The notes beneath the pieces are model-generated. The model made no database searches. It saw nothing but the letters and a program-made list of their open reading frames with translations, and was not told where the DNA came from. From positions 372,001-436,000 of the forward strand of contig CAVUFH010000001.1 of NCBI GenBank assembly GCA_963740835.1: a DNA stretch of 64,000 nucleotides, given 5' to 3'. Both the position numbers and the translations under genes were made by a program. This document shows positions 52,420 through 61,935 of the stretch, piece after piece; position 1 is the stretch's first letter; every line of letters starts with the position of its first letter. Source of the DNA: CAVUFH01 sp963740835 (GTDB lineage: Bacteria > Actinomycetota > Acidimicrobiia > IMCC26256 > PALSA-610).

Positions 52420-53371
52420 GCGCCTCGATGATCGCGGGAACGACCTTGTGCACGTCACCGACGATGCCGAGGTCCGCGACCGAGAAGATCGGCGCTTCGC
52501 CGTCCTTGTTCACCGCGACGATGTTGTCGCTGTTCTTCATCCCGACGAGGTGCTGCGTGGCGCCGGAGATGCCGAGCGCGATGTACACCTTCGGCTTCAC
52601 CGTCTTGCCGGTCTGGCCAACCTGCAGCGCGTACGGCACCCAGCCTGCGTCGACGATTGCGCGCGACGCGCCCCATGCACCCTTGAGCTGCTTCGCCAGC
52701 TCCTCGACGAGCGGGGCATAATTCTCGGCCGCACCGATGCCGCGCCCACCGGACACGACCACGGACGCTTCCTCGAGCTTCGGGCCCTGCTGCTCCTCGA
52801 CGTGGTGCTCGAGGACCTTGGCCTCGGCCGCCCGACCCGCGTCGGCCGCGCCGACCGGGGACACCTCTGCCGCGCTCTCACCCGCCGACTCCGCGGCGAA
52901 CGACTTCGGACGGATCGCGATGAGATGCGGCCCTCCGGCCTTGAACTTCGCGTCGACGAGGGTGACGCCGCCGAAGATCGCGGTGCCGAACGTCAAATCG
53001 CCTTCGGCACTCAGTTCGGTGCCGTTCGTGAGCACGGGCTGGTCGAGCCGGACCGACAACCGGGCGAGCGCGTCGCGGCCGTCGTAGGACTGCGCGGCGA
53101 GGATCACGTCCGGCTGCTCGGATGCCGCAAGCTCGGCGATCGCGGCGGCCGCGACCTGACCCGGGAGCCCATCGCCGGCGTCGATGACGTGCAACTTCGT
53201 CGCTCCGTACTCACCAACCGACGCGGCAACCGCGTCGATCGGGTTCTTGCCCGCGTAGATCGCCTCGACGGTCGTACCGAGCTCGCGCGCCTTGGTGAGG
53301 AGCTCGAGGGTCGGGGTGTTGACCTTCTCGGCATCCGTCTCGGCGTAGACCCAGACTTTCCCGACCGCCAT
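52406..53371 (-). CDS. etfA: Electron-transfer flavoprotein subunit alpha
   Basis: EtfA with EtfB passes electrons from acyl-CoA dehydrogenases to the quinone pool. The 321-residue protein carries the C-terminal FAD-binding region: SGGRGIG, VGQTGKTVKPKVYIALGISGATQHLVGM and IVAVNKDGEAPIFSVADLGIVGD. It lies 1 bp after etfB, so the two form one operon. Confidence 0.95.
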   Translation of the reverse strand: MAVGKVWVYAETDAEKVNTPTLELLTKARELGTTVEAIYAGKNPIDAVAASVGEYGATKLHVIDAGDGLPGQVAAAAIAELAASEQPDVILAAQSYDGRDALARLSVRLDQPVLTNGTELSAEGDLTFGTAIFGGVTLVDAKFKAGGPHLIAIRPKSFAAESAGESAAEVSPVGAADAGRAAEAKVLEHHVEEQQGPKLEEASVVVSGGRGIGAAENYAPLVEELAKQLKGAWGASRAIVDAGWVPYALQVGQTGKTVKPKVYIALGISGATQHLVGMKNSDNIVAVNKDGEAPIFSVADLGIVGDVHKVVPAIIEALKAK

Positions 53372-53372
53372 C

Positions 53373-54152
53373 TCAGACCACCTTCAGCTGCTCGAGGAAC
53401 GCGACGACCTTCTCGGCGCCGGTCCCGTCGTCTTCGAACTTCTCACCGGCTTCGCGTGCGGGCGCGGCGGCGACGTTCGTGATCTCTTGGCGCGCACCGT
53501 CCCAGCCGACCTGGCCCGCGTCGAGCCCGAGGTCGGACGCGGTCACCTGGTCGACGGGCTTGTTCTTCGCGGCCATGATCCCCTTGAACGACGGGTATCG
53601 GGGCTCGACGACACCAGCGGTGACGCTGACGATCGCCGGTAGTGATGCCTCGACGATGTCGTAGCCCGCTTCGGTCTGGCGCTGCACCCTGACCTTGCCG
53701 TCCGCGATCTCGACGTGCTTCGAGAACGTCAATGCGGGCCAGCCGAGCAACTCGGCCACCTGCGCGGGCACCGTGCCGGTGTAGCCGTCGGAGGACTCGG
53801 TCGCGGCGAGGACGAGGTCGACCTCGCCGGCGCGTTCGATCGCCTTCGCGAGCACCTTGGCCGTCGACAACGCATCGGAACCTTCGAGCGCGGGATCGGA
53901 CACGAGGATCGCCTTCGCCGCGCCCATCGCCAGCGCGGTGCGCAGGCCGGACACCTCGTTGTTCGGCGCCATGGAGACGAGCGTCACCTCACCCCCGCCC
54001 GCGGCGTCGACGAGTTGCAGCGCCATCTCGACGCCGTAGCTGTCGGACTCGTCGAGGATGAGCTTGCCGTCGCGGTTGAGCGTGTGGTCGGCGTCGAGGG
54101 AGCCCGGCATCGCCGGGTCGGGGATCTGCTTCACGCAGACGACGACGTTCAT
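53373..54152 (-). CDS. etfB: Electron-transfer flavoprotein subunit beta
   Basis: The 259-residue product begins NVVVCVKQIPDPAMPG and has LDADHTLNRDGKLILDESD, AATESSDGYTGTVPAQVAELLGWP and the family C-terminus. An in-frame extension of 24 codons runs upstream, but ATG 54152 gives the normal start. It pairs with etfA downstream. Confidence 0.95.
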   Translation of the reverse strand: MNVVVCVKQIPDPAMPGSLDADHTLNRDGKLILDESDSYGVEMALQLVDAAGGGEVTLVSMAPNNEVSGLRTALAMGAAKAILVSDPALEGSDALSTAKVLAKAIERAGEVDLVLAATESSDGYTGTVPAQVAELLGWPALTFSKHVEIADGKVRVQRQTEAGYDIVEASLPAIVSVTAGVVEPRYPSFKGIMAAKNKPVDQVTASDLGLDAGQVGWDGARQEITNVAAAPAREAGEKFEDDGTGAEKVVAFLEQLKVV

Positions 54153-54330
54153 GGCACTCCTGTGTTCGTGGATCGGCGCGCAGCGGCAGAGCGAGGCTGG
54201 TCGCGGAGACGGAGATTCTGACAAGTGGCTCGCTCCGCGGTCGAAACGTACCCTTCACGAGCTCCGACGACCCCCCTGGGATCCGGCCGAGGAATCCGGT
54301 GTGGCGACCGGCAGCGGTACCGTCAGGTCG

Positions 54331-55542
54331 ATGACCGCGGTGGACCTCGTCGTGGCCGGCGTGGGCCCGGCCGGAGCCGCCGCCGCGCTGACGGCCGCGC
54401 GGCACGGGCTGTCGGTCGTCTGCATCGATCGGGCCCGGTTCCCTCGGGACAAGACCTGCGGTGACGGCCTGACGACTCAGGCGCTCCGCATCCTCGAAGC
54501 GCTCGGACTCACCCGCCGCGATCTCACCGCCGCGGGGTACTTCCCGGTCCGGGAGTGCGTCGTTGTCTCGCCGAGCGGGCGAGCGGTGCATCTGCCGCTC
54601 CCGACCGACGGCGATCACGCGGGCGTCGTGGCGCGCGCCGGACTGGACGCCGCGCTGCTCGCGCTGCTGCCCGCGGCCGGCGTCGACGTGCGCCAAGGCG
54701 CGACCCTCGAAGAGCTCGCGATCAGCTCCGACGGTGTGAAGGTGCGTTGTGCAGGCAACGTCACGATCGAAGCGCGCCACCTCGTCGCAGCCGACGGCCA
54801 TTGGTCCACCGTGCGCCGGCAGCTGCATCCCGACGAGCCGCGCGATCTCGGGACGTGGCACGCGGCGCGCCAGTACTTCGACGGTGTCGACGACGAACGG
54901 CTGTGGGTCCTCTTCGAGGAGGACCTGCTCCCCGGGTACGCGTGGGTATTCCCGATGCCGGGTGGGGGCGCGAACGTCGGTTTCGGAGTGTTGCGCGACG
55001 GGCGGCACGGACGCGAGCTGAAGGAGCTCTGGGCCGACGTGCTCGCCCGACCGCGACTGCGCGCGATTCTCGGTCGCAACGCCCACGCGCGCGACACCGT
55101 GCGGGCGTGGCCGATCCCCACCGCGTACTCGCCCGCGCGACTCGCGGAAGGGCCAGTGCTCTACACCGGCGACGCGGCGGCCGTCGTCGACCCGCTCACG
55201 GGCGAAGGGATCGCGCAAGCGCTCGAGACGGGTGTCGCCGCGGCCGACGCGATTGCCGCGAGCGGTGAGACGGACACGGTCGCGCGTCGGTACCGCGACA
55301 CCGTCGACCGCGCGCTCGGTCGGGATCTGCGGTTCGCGCATCGGCTCCAGCGCATCCTCGCGACACCGCGCGGGGCGCGCGCGTCGATCAAGGCCGCCGA
55401 CCGGTCGGACTGGACCCGCCGCAGCTTCGCTCGGTGGCTGTTCGAGGGGTACCCGCGGGCCGTGGTGTTCACCCCGGACCGGTGGCACCGGCGGCGCTTC
55501 ACCGCGCCGGGCGCGTTCTGCCAGACTCCCCCGACTCGTTGA
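54331..55542 (+). CDS. Geranylgeranyl-reductase-type FAD flavoprotein
   Basis: The 403-residue protein has the FAD-binding VDLVVAGVGPAGAAAALTAAR, the RFPRDKTCGDGLT motif of GGR-family reductases, and GDAAAVVDPLTGEGIAQALETG. These enzymes saturate isoprenoid chains of menaquinone or chlorophyll-like lipids, but others are halogenases or hydroxylases. It is divergent from etfB with a 178-bp gap. Confidence 0.88.
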   Translation: MTAVDLVVAGVGPAGAAAALTAARHGLSVVCIDRARFPRDKTCGDGLTTQALRILEALGLTRRDLTAAGYFPVRECVVVSPSGRAVHLPLPTDGDHAGVVARAGLDAALLALLPAAGVDVRQGATLEELAISSDGVKVRCAGNVTIEARHLVAADGHWSTVRRQLHPDEPRDLGTWHAARQYFDGVDDERLWVLFEEDLLPGYAWVFPMPGGGANVGFGVLRDGRHGRELKELWADVLARPRLRAILGRNAHARDTVRAWPIPTAYSPARLAEGPVLYTGDAAAVVDPLTGEGIAQALETGVAAADAIAASGETDTVARRYRDTVDRALGRDLRFAHRLQRILATPRGARASIKAADRSDWTRRSFARWLFEGYPRAVVFTPDRWHRRRFTAPGAFCQTPPTR

Positions 55543-55589
55543 CCCGGTGCGGGTGCGCACGGCCCCGCAGCACGACCCAGGAGCTGAAC

Positions 55590-55976
55590 ATGGCGGAAGG
55601 CAAAGCCGAAGCGAAGATCGCCGCGAAGCCGGACGAGGTGTGGGCACTCGTAGGTGATTTCGCTGGTCTCGGCGCATGGATGCCAGGTATCGACGCGTGC
55701 GAGGTCGATGGCGACGTCCGGAAGTTGCAGACCATGGGTCTCGAGATCCACGAGCAACTCAAGGATCGAGACGACGCGGCGCGAAGCATCTCGTACACGA
55801 TCGTGCAGTCACCGATGCCACTCGAGCATCACCTCGCGACCATCACGGTCATCGAGGACGGCGACGGCTCGTTGCTCACATGGGAGTACGAGATCCGCCC
55901 GGACGAGATGGCCGGCGCGTTCGGACCGGTCTACGAAGGTTCTGCCCAGGCTGTGAAGCAACACTTCGAGGAGTGA
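55590..55976 (+). CDS. SRPBCC (START-like) protein
   Basis: The 128-residue protein has the N-terminal GKAEAKIAAKPDEVWALVGDFAGLGAWMPG and a C-terminal helix after LLTWEYEIRP. This is the ligand-binding helix-grip fold. The ligand is unknown. AGGAGCTGAAC precedes the ATG. It lies 47 bp after the GGR-type gene. Confidence 0.85.
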   Translation: MAEGKAEAKIAAKPDEVWALVGDFAGLGAWMPGIDACEVDGDVRKLQTMGLEIHEQLKDRDDAARSISYTIVQSPMPLEHHLATITVIEDGDGSLLTWEYEIRPDEMAGAFGPVYEGSAQAVKQHFEE

Positions 55977-56006
55977 CGCTCCCTTCGCTGGGCGAGTCGG
56001 GCGTTC

Positions 56007-57062
56007 TCAGACGGGAACGATCGCGGCCGGTGCGCCCGGCTCGACGAGGATCTTCACGTGTTCCTCGGGGCGGCTGAGCGCGGCGAACGCGTCGGGGACA
56101 CCGTCGATGCCGCACGTGCCGGTGATCATCGGGGTGACATCGATCTCGCCTTCGGCGATCGCACGCAACGTATCGCCGAACTCCCACGGGTCGTAGGCGA
56201 AGGAGAACACGATCGTGAGCTGTTTCGTCTGCGGCAGCAGCGGGCGGATGGTGTCGCTCTCCATGCACGACCCGACGACACACACGCGCGCGAGGGGCGG
56301 TGCCATGCGCATCGCTTCACCGAGCGTGCCCGGTACACCGATCGCGTCGAACACCACAGGAAGACGGTGGCCGTCCTCGCGTTGCCACACGTCCATCGGC
56401 GGCTCCACCGCGGGATCGACCACGTGCGTCGCGCCCATCGCGAGCGCAACCTCCCGGCGGCGGGGCGAGAAGTCGCTGACGACGATCGACTCGATGTCCG
56501 TCCGGCGCAGCTCCGCGACGACCGCGAGCCCCACCGGGCCCGCGCCGAGCACGATCGCGGCTTCGTCCGGGGTGACATCGGCACGCGCGACGGCGTGACG
56601 CCCGACCGACATCGGTTCCGTCAACGCGGCGCGCCGGTGATCGAGGCCGTTCGGAACCTTGAGACACACGCCGGCGGTCAGTCGCATGAGTTCCGCGTAA
56701 CCGCCGTTGTAGACGTTCGAGTACGCGCCGACCGCTTCGACCCCGGTCGGTGTGATGGCAACCGGGAAGGAGGTGACGAGGTCGCCGGGCGCGATCGCGA
56801 CGCCATCGGTCGCGCCACCGAGCTCGAGCACCTCGGCAGTGAACTCGTGCCCCATCACGTAGTCGCGCTTCGGGTCGAATGTGATCGGCGCGCCCACTTC
56901 GCGCGCGGTCTCGACGAGCTGCTCCGCGTAGTGGAGCGCGTGCAGATCGGAACCGCAGATGCCGCACGCCTTCACCCGCACGAGCGCTTCGCCCGGACCG
57001 GGCACCGGATCGGGGATCTCGTCGATCCGAAGCTGTCCGTCTCTGGCAATCGCCGCGCGCAT
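56007..57062 (-). CDS. Zinc-binding alcohol dehydrogenase
   Basis: The 351-residue MDR protein has the catalytic zinc ligands in KACGICGSDLHALHY (Cys) and MGHEFTAEVLELG (His-Glu), and the NAD(P) loop IVLGAGPVGLAVVAELRR. The four-Cys structural zinc cluster seems to be missing, which occurs in many MDR families. The substrate is unknown. It is divergent from the ABC-transporter operon. Confidence 0.88.
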   Translation of the reverse strand: MRAAIARDGQLRIDEIPDPVPGPGEALVRVKACGICGSDLHALHYAEQLVETAREVGAPITFDPKRDYVMGHEFTAEVLELGGATDGVAIAPGDLVTSFPVAITPTGVEAVGAYSNVYNGGYAELMRLTAGVCLKVPNGLDHRRAALTEPMSVGRHAVARADVTPDEAAIVLGAGPVGLAVVAELRRTDIESIVVSDFSPRRREVALAMGATHVVDPAVEPPMDVWQREDGHRLPVVFDAIGVPGTLGEAMRMAPPLARVCVVGSCMESDTIRPLLPQTKQLTIVFSFAYDPWEFGDTLRAIAEGEIDVTPMITGTCGIDGVPDAFAALSRPEEHVKILVEPGAPAAIVPV

Positions 57063-57141
57063 GACCACAGAGGGTAGTGCTCGGCCGTGGACGTGCCGGG
57101 GGGCGCGTTTGGCCCGCCACTGAACCGGGCATGACGGCTTC

Positions 57142-58339
57142 GTGGCCGGTGTGCGGCTCGAAAACGTTTCCAAGACGTATCCCGACGGCACGCAGGCCGT
57201 CGACGGCGTCGATCTCGACATCGCCGACGGTGAGTTCGTCGTGCTCGTCGGCCCGTCCGGCTGCGGCAAGACCACCCTGCTCCGGATGATCGCCGGCCTC
57301 GAAGACATCACCGGCGGCGAGATCAAGATCGGTGATCGCGTCGTCAACGACGTTGCGCCGAAGGACCGAGATCTCGCGATGGTATTCCAGAGCTACGCGC
57401 TGTACCCGCATCTCACGGTCTACGAGAACATCGCGTTCCCGCTGAAACTGCGAAGGGTGCACAAACGCGAGATCAAGCCGCGCGTCGAACGGGCTGCGCA
57501 CCTGCTCGGCCTCGAAGAGTTGCTCGACCGGAAGCCGCGCAACCTGTCAGGCGGTCAGCGGCAACGGGTTGCGATGGGCCGCGCGATCGTGCGCGAACCC
57601 GCCGCGTTCCTGATGGACGAACCTCTCTCGAACCTCGACGCCAAGCTCCGCGTGCAAATCCGCGCCGAGATCGCGCGCTTGCAACGCGAGTTGCATGTCA
57701 CGACCGTCTACGTGACGCACGACCAGATCGAAGCGATGACGATGGGCGATCGCGTTGCGGTCCTGAAACGCGGGACCCTCCAACAAGTCGATCATCCGCA
57801 AGTGCTGTACGACCTGCCGAAGAACTTGTTCGTCGCCGCGTTCATCGGCTCGCCGGCGATGAACCTCATGGATGCCACGGTGATGCGCAGCGTAGACGGC
57901 ATCGCGCTGGATCTGGGGTCGCAGCAGTGTGCGATCGATGCGGAGACGAGTGCGCTCCACGCCGACCTCGCGGGATACGACGGGCGGACCGTTGTCGTCG
58001 GCATCCGCCCCGAGGACTTCGAGGACGCAGCGCTCGATCCGGCGGCGGCCACACGGCCACGTTTGCGCGGCACCGTGGACCTCGTCGAGGCGCTCGGCTC
58101 CGAGGTGCAGGTACACATGCGCGTCGACGCGCACCTCGTCACCGACGAGGATGCATTGGACACGTTGCTCGAAGCCGGCGACGTCGGCGGGACCGTGGTC
58201 GCGCGTTTCGATCCACGGACACGCGTCGCGGCCGGCGATCGCGGTCGAGGCCACGTTCGATCCGACGCGCCTCTATTTCTTCGATCCGGAGAGTCATCTC
58301 GCGATCGGGCCACGCGAGACGAGCGGGGTACCCACATGA
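57142..58339 (+). CDS. Sugar ABC transporter ATPase (UgpC/MsmX-like), one apparent frameshift
   Basis: The protein has Walker A GPSGCGKTTLLRMIAGL, Q-loop VFQSYALYPHLTVYEN, signature LSGGQRQRVAMGRA, Walker B FLMDEPLSNLDAK and H-loop THDQIEAMT, then the C-terminal TOBE domain. At about 58240 the frame breaks inside the end of TOBE. Removing one C gives AGDAVEATFDPTRLYFFDPESHLA, ending at 58339. The GTG start is at 57142. It energises the import system that follows. Confidence 0.9.
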
Positions 58340-58360
58340 CCGTCGACGAGGGAGGACGTC

Positions 58361-59705
58361 GTGTCGAAAATCTCAACCCCGATCCGATTGCTGGCAATGT
58401 TGTTCGCGTGCCTGTTGGCCTTCGCGGCATGCGGTGGCGATGACGACGACAGCAGCAACGCGTCCAACACGACCGCGAGCGGATCGAGCGGTTCGACCCC
58501 TGATCTGAAGGGGCAGTCGTTCACCGTCGCCGCGGTGTGGTCGGGCACGGAACAGGCCAACTTCCAGAAGGTCCTCGACGCGTTCCAGAAGGAGACCGGC
58601 GCCAAGGCGACCTTCCAGTCGACGGGCGATGACATCGCCACCGTGCTGGGCACCGCGATCCAGGGTGGCCAGCCGCCCGACGTCGCGATCCTTCCGCAAC
58701 CCGGGCTGCTGCGCGACCTCGCGAGCCAGGGCTCACTGCAGCCGATCGACGACGTCGCCGGGCCCAACGTCGACGCGCACTACGCCGATGTGTGGCGAAC
58801 ACTCGGCACGGTCGATGGCAAGCTGTACGGCGTCTGGGTGAAAGCCGCGAACAAATCGACGATCTGGTACCGCACCGACGCGTTCGACACCGCCGGCATC
58901 GACCCACCGAAGGACTGGGACGGCCTGATGAAGACGTCGCAGACGCTGTCGGACGCGGGCGAGACCCCGTGGGCCATCGGTGGTGCGAACGGTTGGGTCC
59001 TCACCGACTGGTTCGAGAACGTGTATCTGCGCACAGCCGGACCGGACAAGTACGACCAGCTCGCCGCGCACCAAATCCCGTGGACCGACCCTTCGGTCGT
59101 GACCGCGTTGACCACCCTTGCCGACGTGTTCAAGCATCAGGACTGGATCGCGGGCGGGCCCTCGGGCGCGTTGCAGACGACGTTCGATGATTCGGTCCCG
59201 CAGGTGTTCGGGGACAACCCCAAGGCCGCACAGGTGTACGAGGGTGACTTCGTGCAGGCGAACATCAAGGCCGACACGAGCGCCAAGGTCGGCGATGACT
59301 GCGAAGTTCTACGCGTTCCCCGATATCGACGGGAACGGTGGCGTGATGGGCGGCGGCGACGTTGCGGTGCTGATGAAGAACAGCGACGCGGGCAAGGCGT
59401 TCGTGAGCTGGCTCGCGACCCCGGAGGCCGGGGAGGTCTGGGCGCCGCTCGGCGGCTTCATCTCACCCGACAAGGACGTCGACACGTCGAAGTACCCCGA
59501 CGCCACGACGCGTCAGCTCGCCGAGCAGGTGACGAGCGCGCCGACGTTCCGGTTCGACCTGTCGGACCTGCAACCCGCAGCGTTCGGCGGCACCGACGGG
59601 CAGGGCGAGTGGAAGATCATGCAGGACTTCCTCTCGGATCCGTCGAACCCCGCCGGCACCGCGGCCCAGCTCGAGGCAGCCGCGAAACAGGCGTACGGCC
59701 AGTAG
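58361..59705 (+). CDS. Extracellular sugar-binding lipoprotein, one apparent frameshift
   Basis: The GTG at 58361 is preceded by GGAGG. The N-terminus is a lipoprotein signal with lipobox AFAAC (Cys about residue 24), followed by an Asp/Ser-rich linker. The solute-binding fold (family 1) has TFQSTGDDIATVLGTAIQGG, DVAILPQPGLLRDLAS and later FPDIDGNGGVMGGGDVAVLM. The frame breaks at about 59300. Deleting a T gives VGDDAKFYAFPDIDG. The substrate is likely a carbohydrate by its neighbours. Confidence 0.88.
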
Positions 59706-59715
59706 CGATCCGGCC

Positions 59716-61068
59716 GTGACCACGACGACGGCGGTGTCCGCGGGATCGGTCGATCCCGCGGCGCCGGCCGCACCTCCACGAACCGGCCGCTCGTGGAAGA
59801 CCTACGCGGTCGCCGCCGCGTTCCTCCTGCCCGCACTCGTGCTGCTCGGCGCGCTCGTCGTCTACCCGATCATCTACACGGTGGTGCGCAGCCTGCAGAA
59901 CCGTGCCGGCACCGACTTCGTCGGCATCGACAACTACCGCGACATGTTCAAGTCGGACGCCACGCGGACCGCGATCAAGAACAACGCGATCTGGGTCGTG
60001 TTCGCGCCATCGATCGTCACGATCATCGGACTGATGCTCGCGGTGCTCGCCGAGCGCATCCGCTGGTCGACCGCGTTCAAGTTCGTGCTGTTCATGCCCA
60101 TGGCGATCTCGCTGCTCGCCGCGGGCGTGATCTTTCGCGTCGTCTACGACTCGAACCGCGACGTCGGCCTCGCGAACGCGACCATCGGTGGGATCGTCGA
60201 CATCTTCGACCCGCCCGGCGACTATCCCGGCGCGCGTAGCGCGCAACCGGAGGTGATGGCCGCGCGCGGCGAAGGCTTCCAGACGAGGGGCACGTATCGC
60301 CCCGGCGAGACGGTGGCGCTCCCGATCGTCGGTATCAACCCGACGACGCTGCCCGACAGCGCAAAGCAGGCGGCCGCGCCGAAGCCGGTCGACGCGGCGC
60401 TGAGCGGCACCGTGTGGCTCGACTTCGCGCGCGGTGGTGGGGGCACACGCGGTCAGGTCGATCCGCGCGAGTCGGGTCTCCCCGGCGTGCAGGTGCAGGC
60501 GGTGCACGACGGCAACGTCACGGGGACGGTGACGACCGACCCGAACGGCAGGTTCGTCATCCGTGACCTCGAACCCGACACCTATCAGGTGCGGCTCACC
60601 GACAGCGCGTTCCGCGAGGCGTGGGCCGGCGAGGAGTGGCTCGGGCCGGCGCTCGTGACGCCGGCGATCATCGGTTCGTACGTCTGGATCTGGGCCGGGT
60701 TCGCGATGGTTCTCATCGGCGCCGGCCTCGCGTCGATCCCACGCGACACGCTCGAGGCGGCGCGCATCGACGGCGCGAACGAGTGGCAGGTGTTCCGGCG
60801 GGTCACCGCGCCGCTCCTCGCGCCGGTCCTGCTCGTTGTGCTCGTGACCCTGATGATCAATGTCCTCAAGATCTTCGACCTCATTCTCGTCGTCCCACCG
60901 CCGTCGTCGCAGGACGACGCGAACGTGCTCGCGCTGGAGATGTGGCGGGTCTCGTTCGGCGGCGGCCGCGACCAAGGGCTCGGCAGCGCGCTCGCGGTGC
61001 TGCTGTTCGTGCTCGTCATCCCGGCGATGGCGTTCAACGTCCGGCGCTTTCGGGCGGACAACTCGTGA
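59716..61068 (+). CDS. Sugar ABC transporter permease, MalF-type, with inserted B-type beta-sandwich
   Basis: The 450-residue permease has helices at about 31-56, 92-112, 121-142, 313-340, 368-392 and 415-440, and the EAA loop (IPRDTLEAARIDGANEWQVF, 341-360). Between helices 3 and 4 is an extracytoplasmic insertion of about 165 residues. Within it, 228-298 reads as a SdrD/CnaB-like domain: SGTVWLDFARG, then ESGLPGVQVQAV, GTVTTDPNGRFVIRDLEPDTY and QVRL. The place corresponds to the MalF P2 loop, though P2 has a different fold. No frameshift occurs. The stop overlaps the next GTG. Confidence 0.85.
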   Translation: MTTTTAVSAGSVDPAAPAAPPRTGRSWKTYAVAAAFLLPALVLLGALVVYPIIYTVVRSLQNRAGTDFVGIDNYRDMFKSDATRTAIKNNAIWVVFAPSIVTIIGLMLAVLAERIRWSTAFKFVLFMPMAISLLAAGVIFRVVYDSNRDVGLANATIGGIVDIFDPPGDYPGARSAQPEVMAARGEGFQTRGTYRPGETVALPIVGINPTTLPDSAKQAAAPKPVDAALSGTVWLDFARGGGGTRGQVDPRESGLPGVQVQAVHDGNVTGTVTTDPNGRFVIRDLEPDTYQVRLTDSAFREAWAGEEWLGPALVTPAIIGSYVWIWAGFAMVLIGAGLASIPRDTLEAARIDGANEWQVFRRVTAPLLAPVLLVVLVTLMINVLKIFDLILVVPPPSSQDDANVLALEMWRVSFGGGRDQGLGSALAVLLFVLVIPAMAFNVRRFRADNS

Positions 61069-61908
61069 AGCGCGTCACCCACTTCCTCACTCGCGGTCGC
61101 CGGTGACGATCGTGCTTCTCGCGATCGGGGTGTTCTGGCTCGTGCCGACGATCGGGCTGTTCGTCACGTCGTTGCGCACCTCGCGCGACAGCGTGTCGAG
61201 CGGATGGTGGTCGGTGTTCCATCAGCCGAGTCAGCTCACGCTGCGAGAACTACCGTGACTTCCTCGGAAACGACCGGTTGATCGAAGCTTTCAAGAACAC
61301 GATCCTCATCACCGTCCCGGCGACGCTGCTCGTGGTGTTCGTCGCCGCACTGGCGGCCTACGCGTTCGCGTGGATGAAGTTCCCGGGCCGCGACTGTGCT
61401 GTTCCTCCTTGTCGTCGGATTGCTCGTCGTGCCGCTACAGGTCGCGCTGATCCCGGTGGCACGCCTCTTCGGCGACATCGGCATCTTCGGCAGGATCCCC
61501 GGTGTCGTCCTGTTCCACGTCGCGTTCGGTTTGCCCTTTGCGATCTTCCTCTTGCGGAACTTCTTCATCGGCATTCCACACGAGCTGTTGGAAGCCGCGC
61601 GCATGGAAGGCGCGAGCGAGATGACGGTGTTCCTCCGCGTCGTCATGCCACTCGGCCTTCCAGCGATCGCGTCGCTCGCGATCTTCCAGTTCCTGTTCGT
61701 GTGGAACGATCTCCTCGTCGCGCTCGTGTTCGCGGGCCCGCAGAACGCGCCGCTCACCGTCGCGATCCGCGAGCAGACGCGACAGTTCGGCTCCAACCTC
61801 GACGTGATCGCGACCGGTGCGTTCGTCTCGATGATCGTGCCGCTCGCCGTGTTCTTCGCGTTCCAGCGCTACTTCGTGCAGGGCATCCTCGCCGGTTCCG
61901 TCAAGTAA
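61065..61908 (+). CDS. Sugar ABC transporter permease, MalG-type, three apparent frameshifts
   Basis: The GTG at 61065 overlaps the upstream stop as GTGA and begins VKRVTHFLTR. Frame breaks occur near 61093-61096, at 61244 and at 61395. Joining gives SPVTIVLLAIGVFWLVPTIG, then LTLENYRDFLGNDRLI and then GRDVLFLLVVGLLVVP. The last frame carries the EAA loop (IPHELLEAARMEGASEMTVFLRV). The second and third breaks need removal of one base. The first needs one added (or two removed). It is the second pore subunit of the importer. Confidence 0.82.
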
Positions 61909-61935
61909 CCGCTCCGACCCGTACACTTTCTCCCC

